A DNA stretch of 64,000 nt from an uncultured Duncaniella sp. (GTDB lineage: Bacteria; Bacteroidota; Bacteroidia; Bacteroidales; Muribaculaceae), in contig NZ_CAJTMT010000004.1 of NCBI RefSeq assembly GCF_910577345.1, forward strand, positions 62,576 to 126,575, in the 5' to 3' direction. Below, in pieces: positions 7,238-13,916 of this stretch (positions within the stretch are counted from its first letter, which is position 1; every line of letters starts with the position of its first letter). The position numbers and the translations under genes were made by a program. Below the pieces are notes generated by a model. The model did not search any database. It saw only the letters and a program-made list of their open reading frames with translations, and was not told where the DNA came from.

Positions 7238-8983
7238 TTATAGCTTTGCCAATTCTTCTATCATGGCGCGGCGTTTGGGGTATCTTTCTTTGAGTTCTTT
7301 AGCGAGATTTTCTGCGGTTTCCTTTTCTCCGAACTTCTTTATATGGCGGATATAGCGTGTGAGGGTGATATATGAATCGCGACCCATGTAGTCGTCCGCA
7401 TACTTGCGGATGGCATTGCAATACAGATTTACAAATTCTTCTCGGTGAATGTCCTTGAAATACGGTTCGGCTTCTTCCAGATAATGAAGGGCAGGGTCGG
7501 CGGAGAGCATTTTGAAATATTCGTCCCACATCTCTTCCCGGATATAGATGAATTTCAAATTATCATATTCATAATAATTCCTGTCTGCCTTTATCTGTGA
7601 AATCAGATTTTTTACGGTTTCAGGCCATTCTTTGTGTGGAATATTGTTTTTTATAAGATTGTAAAGCTCCTCTTGCCTAAAGTTCCTGTTGCCTCCTTCG
7701 ATGAAGAAATATTGTGAGAGCTCAGCGATATTCTTATGGTCTTGCTTAATGATGTAGATGCGTAGTTTTGCCTCTTTCCAGTCTTTCACAAGATCGGGCC
7801 ATTCACGGTCGTTGCCGATTCCTTCGGTCGCAAGGTCAAGGGCTTTGTCATAGTCACTGCAGTCGATTGCATTTTGGATGAGCGTCTTGCGGAAATCCGG
7901 ATTGTAGCGGTGTTGATAGATGAATTCGTCGGCTTCTTTCCGGGAGTATCTTTTTTCTATGACCTGAGCCATTAGTTTCATTTTTTCGCTGTCTCTCCAT
8001 GAATTTTCGTCGGCCGGTGTGGTGCTGAGTGCCTTCTCAATCCGGTCAAGTTCGGTTGGTCCGGATGCGAGGTTTACTGCTATTGCAATGAATTCTGTTT
8101 CCCAACTTCCCCATCCGGCAAGATGTTTAGCCTCGTCCCACGACATCATTCTTTCGAATATCATCTTGCGTGTTGACTCCGGAAGTTCAGCAACCTCGAT
8201 TTCTTCAAGAGCCATGAATGCTTTTGAGACAGTGGCTCCGAGATAGCCCCCGCTGTCATCTCCGCAGTTAAGTATGGTCTCTGCTTCCTCTATCACAGCC
8301 TCAATCTTGACGAAAGCAGCATCCCATTCCCGGGCCTTGATATTATCATTGGCACGGTATATGATTTCCATGATGGCGTTGCCGACCTCTCGGGCATCAC
8401 GGTATTCAACGTAGCCGTAGCGCCCTTGAGCCTCGCGGATGATGGAGCGTATCTGCGTACGGTAGATTTCGGCAGATTGTGGCAACACTCGGTCGCTATA
8501 CATGTTGATGAGGCGCATCTTGACTGAGCGGTCGGAACATTCTTCGCGCACGAAAGCTTTCAATTCGTCGACGGTCAGCGAATCAATGATTCTGTCGATG
8601 TCCTTGGCGGTTATAATCTTCTTCTTTTTTGGTTGGCCGGTTTTAGGTTTGGATGGCGTTTTGCTTTCATTTTTCTTTGGAGACAGGTCGGTATAGTCGG
8701 CAAAGGAATTGTTTTCAAGCGAGAACATGGCCGCAACGACATGTTTGCACACCGGACCCATGTCATAAGGGCAGTTGCAATCGAAATCCACCACCTCGTC
8801 ACCTTTGAGTTCAATACGGACATCGTATGGTTCAGTTCCCTGGACGATAAAATCAATTTCGGAATTTGAGCCGTGGTCAATTCTGTTAATCTCCTCTACG
8901 ACTCCGGATTTGAAATATTTCAGACCGCGTTGCAGAATCACGGGGTCGATTTGTTGTTCAAAAAGTTTCAGATTTAATTCCAT
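7238..8983 (-). CDS. SWIM zinc-finger protein, third gene of the McrBC operon
   Basis: This 581-residue protein carries a SWIM zinc finger near its N-terminus, with ligands C69, C71, C79 and H81 (CNCPYDMGPVCKHV, a CxCxnCxH pattern). SWIM domains bind DNA or proteins. After a lysine/proline-rich linker (about 95-118), the rest is mostly alpha-helical and repeat-like, with many paired aromatic and charged residues. I see no catalytic motif there. Its start overlaps the 3' end of mcrC by 26 bp, so it is very likely translated from the same mRNA as mcrB and mcrC. Its role is unknown; a DNA-binding, targeting or regulatory partner of the restriction system is an inference from position only. Confidence 0.85.
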   Translation of the reverse strand: MELNLKLFEQQIDPVILQRGLKYFKSGVVEEINRIDHGSNSEIDFIVQGTEPYDVRIELKGDEVVDFDCNCPYDMGPVCKHVVAAMFSLENNSFADYTDLSPKKNESKTPSKPKTGQPKKKKIITAKDIDRIIDSLTVDELKAFVREECSDRSVKMRLINMYSDRVLPQSAEIYRTQIRSIIREAQGRYGYVEYRDAREVGNAIMEIIYRANDNIKAREWDAAFVKIEAVIEEAETILNCGDDSGGYLGATVSKAFMALEEIEVAELPESTRKMIFERMMSWDEAKHLAGWGSWETEFIAIAVNLASGPTELDRIEKALSTTPADENSWRDSEKMKLMAQVIEKRYSRKEADEFIYQHRYNPDFRKTLIQNAIDCSDYDKALDLATEGIGNDREWPDLVKDWKEAKLRIYIIKQDHKNIAELSQYFFIEGGNRNFRQEELYNLIKNNIPHKEWPETVKNLISQIKADRNYYEYDNLKFIYIREEMWDEYFKMLSADPALHYLEEAEPYFKDIHREEFVNLYCNAIRKYADDYMGRDSYITLTRYIRHIKKFGEKETAENLAKELKERYPKRRAMIEELAKL

Positions 8984-10337
8984 GATTATTCATTTTATCG
9001 GTGTGAGGGGAGGACTGATGTCTTTTGATATACTGCAGAAGGTCGGTTTCGGATTCATTGATGAGGATTGAAAATGTCTTGAAGTCCGGGGCTTGTTGCG
9101 GGATATGGAAACTATAGGTGTGGAGGGTGGCGTTGAGGTCAAGCCCGTGGCCGTTGAGGCTATGGGCTACCGCTTCTGAGGGGGCGGTGTCGGGATGGAT
9201 GAAGATTCCGTTACGGGCCTTTAGACGGTACATATAGGTCAACATCTGATTGACATCGTTGCGGGTGTCAATCTTCCTTTTGTATTTGGCATCAATCACG
9301 GTCCCGTGGCTGTCGCGGTCATAGAAATCGGGGAAGCGAGGGTATTTCTTCCCTTTTCCGAGATAGACTGAGCCGAGATTTTGGCGGTTGTCGGGATGAT
9401 GGAAGCCTTTTGGCGTGAGAAGCGTTGCAAGGTATTCCTCCCAAAGATAGGACACGTCAAAAAGTATGCCGTAGATTCTATCCCCGTCATCTCCGTATTT
9501 GATCTTTTCATGGCGGAGAATGCGGAGGCATAGATTTTGCAGCGGTCGGTAGGCTGTATAGTAGGGATGGGTGATCGGCTTGATGTTGTCCCGGAGGATT
9601 TTGTCTCTTTCGGTTTTCACGAAAGGAGATGTGGCCGTTATGATTTTCGATACTGAAGCGCGGGTTTCGGCATCGTTTTCCAGCAGGAATGAGCCGCCTT
9701 TCTGGGTGCGGATATATTCAATAGTGTGGCGGATCAAGCGTGTCACGCGGTTGTCGTGGCTGAATTCACGGGTGCGGTAGGCCATGCGTCCATTGAAGGG
9801 GATGTTAAGTCTGCAATGGCGGTTGATGTCGACTGCTCCACGGATGTTTGAGTCATTATGGGTGTGGGTGCGGTATTCCTTGTAGAGCCCTTGACGGAGG
9901 GCATCATTCAGGAATTTCGGGAAGAGATATAGCAGGAAATCAAAAACAGATTCCTCGGATGAGGCGTGGGGTAGGTCGAAGAGGTTGAAGTTGAAAACCT
10001 TCCGGAGGAGATAGTGGAAGAAATAGTCGTTTTCAGGACTGTTGGCGAAGCGGGAGTTGATGGTGACGGACAGATTGCCGATTCCGATGAAGCCGACGAG
10101 GTTGCCTGTGTCCAGCTCGGCGCTCTTGCAGTGCGTTCCCTGCCAGTTCAGCCGGAGGTCGAAGAGGTGTTGGCAGGCAATTGAATCCTTGCACTCCTTG
10201 AATGAATGGGGATAGATGAGGACGGGGCAGTCCCTGTCGTTGACAATGTCGGCCAACGGACGGTTGGCGAGACACTGCAGGGGCCGGAAGTCCGTGAGGC
10301 GGTAATGGCTGTTGTCAGTCAGTCTCATTGTCATCAT
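8958..10337 (-). CDS. mcrC: McrC-type endonuclease subunit of a McrBC restriction system
   Basis: McrC supplies the nuclease that cuts DNA carrying modified cytosine once the McrB motor has assembled. The 459-residue protein has the family's N-terminal beta-rich part (VGFIGIGNLSVTINSRF, 82-98) that contacts McrB. The C-terminal PD-(D/E)xK nuclease has D337 within RFPDFYD, D349-A-K351 in TVIDAKYKRK, and a following Q364 helix (NQMLTYMY). The ATG overlaps the last 23 bp of mcrB; three in-frame ATGs lie within 10 bp (10337, 10334, 10328), so the exact start is uncertain. The 3' end overlaps the SWIM gene. Confidence 0.92.
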   Translation of the reverse strand: MMTMRLTDNSHYRLTDFRPLQCLANRPLADIVNDRDCPVLIYPHSFKECKDSIACQHLFDLRLNWQGTHCKSAELDTGNLVGFIGIGNLSVTINSRFANSPENDYFFHYLLRKVFNFNLFDLPHASSEESVFDFLLYLFPKFLNDALRQGLYKEYRTHTHNDSNIRGAVDINRHCRLNIPFNGRMAYRTREFSHDNRVTRLIRHTIEYIRTQKGGSFLLENDAETRASVSKIITATSPFVKTERDKILRDNIKPITHPYYTAYRPLQNLCLRILRHEKIKYGDDGDRIYGILFDVSYLWEEYLATLLTPKGFHHPDNRQNLGSVYLGKGKKYPRFPDFYDRDSHGTVIDAKYKRKIDTRNDVNQMLTYMYRLKARNGIFIHPDTAPSEAVAHSLNGHGLDLNATLHTYSFHIPQQAPDFKTFSILINESETDLLQYIKRHQSSPHTDKMNNHGIKSETF

Positions 10338-12468
10338 TTATTCCATAATATGCGCTTTCGAGAAGCCTGAGGTTTTCTTCGGCATTGATGGTGCCGCGCA
10401 GATATTCAAACAGTACTCCACGCAGATGGTTTTCCCACAGATGGCCGTAGGCTTCCTCCTTGTTGCTGTGGTCATCGTCGAGATACAGACCGAGTTTGGC
10501 GAAGTAGGCAGCCCCGATGTGGAATGAACTGTTGAGGCCTTCGATGCCTTCGTTTTCCTCGTCGTTGCGGATTGCATTGTTGAGCCGGTTCATGACTTCA
10601 ATGACTTCGTCTTTCATCTCACCAAGGTCGTTGAGCATCTCAGTATTGTCGGCCGCTTTGATTTCCTCCCAAGCGAAGCGTCGGCGCATGGCAAAATCCA
10701 TGCTTTCGACACTGCGGTCAATGTCGTTCATTGTGCCGATGATATAGACGTTCTCAGGGACATAGAAGCCTTTGTAGAAGGGGTCGTCCTCGTCGGTAAT
10801 CAAGTTTTGATATTGGGTTTTCACGCGGCCGCGCTCTCCGCGATAGCCGGGGTCGATGCTGAAAAACAGCTCTCCGAATATCTTTGAGATCTCACCTCGG
10901 TTGATTTCGTCGATGATAAGGATGTGGGGCAAAGGAGAGGAGTTACCTTCCGACAGGTTATGTTCGGCTTCTTCTTTTCTTCGAAGAATCTCATGTAGGA
11001 CAGCCCAGAAATAGGAGGCGTTGCATCCTCCGATTGTATCACGGATAGTATTGTTTATATTAGTAATTGCATCAAGTTCTTCAACAGATTTATAATTCCG
11101 ATACAGTTGTTTAAGTCTATCTAAAGATACAACATTGTCTTCCTTTGTACTTTCCCATTTAATTGTATTTCTTGAAGAAACCCTTAACCGTTGAGATTTC
11201 TTTCCGGATCGTAGACCTAAAGTTTGAGTACGTCCGGATTGAATATCTTTGATTAATTTGTTAAAGAAGTGTTCAAAAGAATATGTCCTTTTTCCCAACG
11301 CCCTCTTACAGAAATCCTTGAAAATACCGTCTTTGCGTTCGAAGCCTATATTCCCGTTTTTGTCGGGTGGGGTAGGGCGGAGGCCCTCCACGAAATCGGT
11401 GTAGTCGTAGGATGGATGAAACTGCACGAATTCACACACTGCATCCATCTCCTCAGCAATCGCTTTGGCCAGATGGGTCTTGCCCGTGCCCGGAGCTCCG
11501 GTCAGAATCAGATTGCGGTTGGCTTTAAGCAGTTTGATGTAGCGATCATATTTGCGACGGTTTTCCATGGGCTGAGGTGTTGATTGGAGTAGATAATCGG
11601 TTATATATTTAGGAATGTCTGTTTGGGATAAGCCATTGCTTTGGGGCCATGCTTTTTCAGGAGGCCGTATGTCGAATTCTTCGGTGGTGATGTATCCGTT
11701 CTCTTTAAAGCAAAGCCATTTGACATCGACAAAGTGTGGGTAGTAGACTGGATTGTCGCTCTCGTCAATTCCTGCATAATGGATGGAAGGTTGATATTTG
11801 TAAGAGGAAACGGCTATTCCGATTCCAAGCAGTCCGGAAGAGGCGTGGGTGGAGCAGACCATGTCGCCCGGTCGGATTTGTTTAAGCAGTGCAATGTTTT
11901 TTCCTGCCTGTTCGTCGTCACGATACAGAGAGGCAATATCTTCTTCTGAATAGTCAGAATAATCTTCGTCCATGCCTGCGACAGCGGCTATGCCGTTATC
12001 CAGAAAACTTTTCCATGCCCGGTGGCGGTAGCCCCGGCAGTTGGTCGGTGGAAGGAAATAGCACTTGTGTGGACCGTATATGTCACCCTCAGTAGGAATA
12101 AAGAATTTTACATTCGGATTCTCGATGCCAAATTCCTTAAGAAAGGCATGGAACATGATTTTATGCGTCGGACTGTCATCCTGCTTGTAAAGTTTCAATT
12201 TCAGATACCTGTCGTTGGTTTCTGTGCCATCTCCATGTAGTTCATATTGCTTTTCCCAAGTATTCTCCTTATAGCCACAGAAACGGCTTGGGCCGAACAT
12301 CAGTTTGTTTCCAAACGGCTCCACGACAAAGCATCTCCCTTGGCGGTAACGATCGATAGCCCACTCACGCTCGTCGCCATCATCACTTTGGGCGTAGGAG
12401 TAGAGAGTATGGATATTCCGGATCACATCGGCTCTGCAGTCTATGAAATCTGTCCTTGTCATTGTCAT
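10315..12468 (-). CDS. mcrB: McrB-type AAA+ GTPase with an N-terminal EVE-like reader
   Basis: McrB is the nucleotide-driven motor and DNA reader of a type IV restriction system. From the chosen start it has 717 residues. Residues about 120-255 resemble an EVE/YTH-like modified-base pocket (LLKQIRPGDMVCSTHAS, then LLGIGIAVSSY). The AAA+ core has Walker A GAPGTGKT (324-331), Walker B LIIDEIN (517-523) and the McrB-type sensor MNDIDRS (580-586) followed by an arginine-rich RRRF. An unusually long segment (about 388-500) lies between Walker A and B and is AT-rich at the DNA level. An upstream in-frame ATG at 12633 is rejected because the promoter (12554-12583) lies inside that extension; 12462 is a second possible start. 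Confidence 0.92.
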   Translation of the reverse strand: MTMTRTDFIDCRADVIRNIHTLYSYAQSDDGDEREWAIDRYRQGRCFVVEPFGNKLMFGPSRFCGYKENTWEKQYELHGDGTETNDRYLKLKLYKQDDSPTHKIMFHAFLKEFGIENPNVKFFIPTEGDIYGPHKCYFLPPTNCRGYRHRAWKSFLDNGIAAVAGMDEDYSDYSEEDIASLYRDDEQAGKNIALLKQIRPGDMVCSTHASSGLLGIGIAVSSYKYQPSIHYAGIDESDNPVYYPHFVDVKWLCFKENGYITTEEFDIRPPEKAWPQSNGLSQTDIPKYITDYLLQSTPQPMENRRKYDRYIKLLKANRNLILTGAPGTGKTHLAKAIAEEMDAVCEFVQFHPSYDYTDFVEGLRPTPPDKNGNIGFERKDGIFKDFCKRALGKRTYSFEHFFNKLIKDIQSGRTQTLGLRSGKKSQRLRVSSRNTIKWESTKEDNVVSLDRLKQLYRNYKSVEELDAITNINNTIRDTIGGCNASYFWAVLHEILRRKEEAEHNLSEGNSSPLPHILIIDEINRGEISKIFGELFFSIDPGYRGERGRVKTQYQNLITDEDDPFYKGFYVPENVYIIGTMNDIDRSVESMDFAMRRRFAWEEIKAADNTEMLNDLGEMKDEVIEVMNRLNNAIRNDEENEGIEGLNSSFHIGAAYFAKLGLYLDDDHSNKEEAYGHLWENHLRGVLFEYLRGTINAEENLRLLESAYYGINDDNETD

Positions 12469-12553
12469 CTTTCTCGTGTGTGGTGCGTAAATCGTGGATG
12501 GGTTTGAGAGTTTCTGTAGGTGTGTGGCTGAGCGAGAAGCCCGCACTTTGCGA

Positions 12554-12583
12554 CAAAGATATGAATAAAAATTTATAAAACAA
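12554..12583 (-). promoter_or_regulatory. Promoter of the mcrB-mcrC-SWIM operon
   Basis: Read on the minus strand, TTG (12583-12581) is followed after 19 bp by TATCTTTG (12561-12554), an excellent Bacteroidota promoter. Transcription should start near 12547, giving a leader of about 80 nt before the ATG at 12468. Confidence 0.8.
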
Positions 12584-12600
12584 TAGGATGGATATATACA

Positions 12601-12646
12601 AAAAAAGAATGAGTAAACAGAACCGAAGTTCACGTATTACTCATTC
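12601..12646 (-). terminator. Terminator of tRNA-Asp
   Basis: GAATGAGTAA (12607-12616) pairs perfectly with TTACTCATTC (12637-12646), with further pairing inside around a TTCG loop. On the minus strand it is followed by CTTTTTTT. It separates the tRNA from the mcrB promoter. Confidence 0.8.
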
Positions 12647-12660
12647 TCCTCTCTCCTCAG

Positions 12661-12734
12661 CGGTATGGACGGGACTCGAACCCGCGACCCCCTGCGTGAC
12701 AGGCAGGTATTCTAACCAGCTGAACTACCACACC
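12661..12734 (-). tRNA. tRNA-Asp (GTC anticodon)
   Basis: The minus strand folds into a full cloverleaf. The acceptor arm GGTGTGG/CCATACC has one G-T pair. The D-arm contains AGCTGGTTAGA, the anticodon stem CCTGC/GCAGG carries the loop CTGTCAC with anticodon GTC, and the T-arm is GCGGGTTCGAGTCCCGT. The discriminator base is G. The CCA end is not encoded. It has its own promoter (12805-12835) and terminator. Confidence 0.97.
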
Positions 12735-12804
12735 AAGGTTTTGAGATGCAATCCGCAATTTTTTTGCTTCGCTAAGCATTGCGGTTATCGCTGTTTTGCG
12801 AGTG

Positions 12805-12835
12805 CAAAGTTATGAATGTTATGCGAAGTGTGCAA
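12805..12835 (-). promoter_or_regulatory. Promoter of tRNA-Asp
   Basis: On the minus strand TTG (12835-12833) is followed after 20 bp by TAACTTTG (12812-12805), a full consensus promoter about 70 bp before the mature 5' end. Confidence 0.8.
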
Positions 12836-13144
12836 ATATTTTTAAATGATTTTTTAAAAATTGGATGTTTTTATGAGAAAAAGGATATAAATTGGCCTGT
12901 ATGTCGTGAGAAAATACGGATTCATTCTTATTAGAACATACGCTGCAGATGCTTCAGGAGAGTATATTTTGTAAATGAGAAAATATGGTTTTAGCGTATA
13001 GAGCGTTTTTTTTGACAACGCATTTTGAGTAAATTTTAAGTTTTGGCCGAATCTCTAAACGATATTTTTCGGAAAGATAGAGCTATGGGGGAAGTTTTAG
13101 ATTGCATATATATCGGTACATTTGATATTTGAAGAGATATTTAT

Positions 13145-13197
13145 TCAAATGAAATATTCGCTACATATATTCATGAAATATTCGGTACATATATTCA
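13145..13197. repeat. Two-copy tandem repeat of about 24 bp
   Basis: Two near-identical units built around ATGAAATATTCGCTACATAT and ATGAAATATTCGGTACATAT follow each other, with a partial third ATTCAAG. It is non-coding and AT-rich. Confidence 0.7.
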
Positions 13198-13274
13198 AGT
13201 GTTCATATTCCCTGCTAAGAATTCCACAAACTCAATTAAAAAACATAAAAACGATAAAAAAGCACACAATGCTA

Positions 13275-13305
13275 TTGACAAGTATAAAAAAAATATCTAC
13301 CTTTG
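13275..13305 (+). promoter_or_regulatory. Promoter of the CAT-anticodon tRNA
   Basis: TTG (13275-13277, in TTGACA) is followed after 20 bp by TACCTTTG (13298-13305). It lies 64 bp before the tRNA 5' end. Confidence 0.8.
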
Positions 13306-13368
13306 CAACGCTAAAAGCGAAAACTGACAATCTTGGTCAAACGCGTTTAGTTGCACAAAATCGCAAAA

Positions 13369-13442
13369 GGTCCTATAGCTCAGTTGGTTAGAGCACCTGA
13401 CTCATAATCAGGGAGTCCTTGGTTCAAGCCCAAGTGGGACCA
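13369..13442 (+). tRNA. tRNA with CAT anticodon (elongator Met or Ile2)
   Basis: A complete cloverleaf is visible: acceptor GGTCCTA/TGGGACC, D-arm AGCTCAGTTGGTTAGAGC, anticodon stem CCTGA/TCAGG with loop CTCATAA, and T-loop GGTTCAAG. The discriminator is A. The encoded 3' bases continue CCT, so CCA is added after transcription. CAT can mean elongator methionine or, after lysidine modification by TilS, isoleucine; the sequence alone does not decide. It is not the initiator type, because the acceptor arm starts with a G-C pair. Confidence 0.93.
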
Positions 13443-13456
13443 CCTCTTAAAAATCA

Positions 13457-13493
13457 AGCAGTTACGAATCAAATCGTAACTGCTTTTTCTTTT
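13457..13493 (+). terminator. Terminator of the CAT tRNA
   Basis: AGCAGTTACGA (13457-13467) and TCGTAACTGCT (13474-13484) form a perfect 11-bp stem with a 6-nt loop, followed by TTTTCTTTT. Confidence 0.9.
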
Positions 13494-13630
13494 GTCTTGA
13501 ACATAAGTCTGAATACATCGCCGAGGACACCAAATCATCGCGTCTCCGGAGGCTATGGTTAACTGAGCTTATTTGAGATTGCTCAATAATCGTTAGACAC
13601 ATTCAAAATCGAGTCGGCTCCAATAATCGA

Positions 13631-13661
13631 GCCAGTCCCCGACTTCGCGCCGGGGGCTGGC
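13631..13661. other. GC-rich hairpin before the 58-bp repeat array
   Basis: GCCAGTCCCCG and CGGGGGCTGGC pair over 11 bp with one G-T pair and an 9-nt centre. There is no strong T-run on either side. It lies beyond the 3' end of the barrel gene and could stop its transcript or mark a recombination point; this is not decided. Confidence 0.5.
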
Positions 13662-13684
13662 CATATTTGTATGAAAAGCTATTT

Positions 13685-13916
13685 TTATTTCAAGATTTCG
13701 GCTGAACCGGTGTCTGGGTCGGCTATCTCATCGCTATGCTGTTTATTTCAAGATTGCGGCTGAGCTGGTGCCTGCGCCGCCTACCTCATCGCTATGCTGT
13801 TTATTTTAAGATGGCGGCTGAGCCGGTGCCTGGGTCGCCTATCTCATCGCTATGCTGTTTATTTCAAGATTGCGGATGAGCCGGTGCCTGCGCCGCCTAC
13901 CTCGTCGCCACGCTGC
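13685..13916. repeat. 58-bp tandem array made of the 3' end of the barrel gene
   Basis: Four units with an exact 58-bp period start at 13685, 13743, 13801 and 13859. The fourth is the true 3' end of the barrel gene. Read on the minus strand, each unit holds a stop codon preceded by codons for variants of DEVGGAGTGSSAILK, for example DEIGDPGTGSAAILK in the adjacent copy. Since 58 is not a multiple of three, the copies are out of frame with one another. Several differences between units keep the same amino acid. Confidence 0.9.

Larger units (their letters stand above)
12735..13368. other. AT-rich spacer between the two tRNA genes
   Basis: This spacer of about 630 bp holds the divergent promoters of the two tRNA genes and a two-copy 24-bp tandem repeat (13145-13197). 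A 90-codon plus-strand frame starting at 13122 overlaps the repeat, the promoter and the tRNA itself and is not credible as a gene. I see nothing else. Confidence 0.6.

Noticed and set aside
12469..12633. Longer N-terminus of McrB
   Set aside because: The extension contains the operon's consensus promoter and part of the tRNA terminator, and its residues look random.
13122..13391. 89-codon gene overlapping the CAT tRNA
   Set aside because: It runs through a tandem repeat, a promoter and the tRNA 5' end.
13685..13916. CRISPR array
   Set aside because: The 58-bp units follow one another without unique spacers, and the unit is part of a coding end. No cas genes are near.
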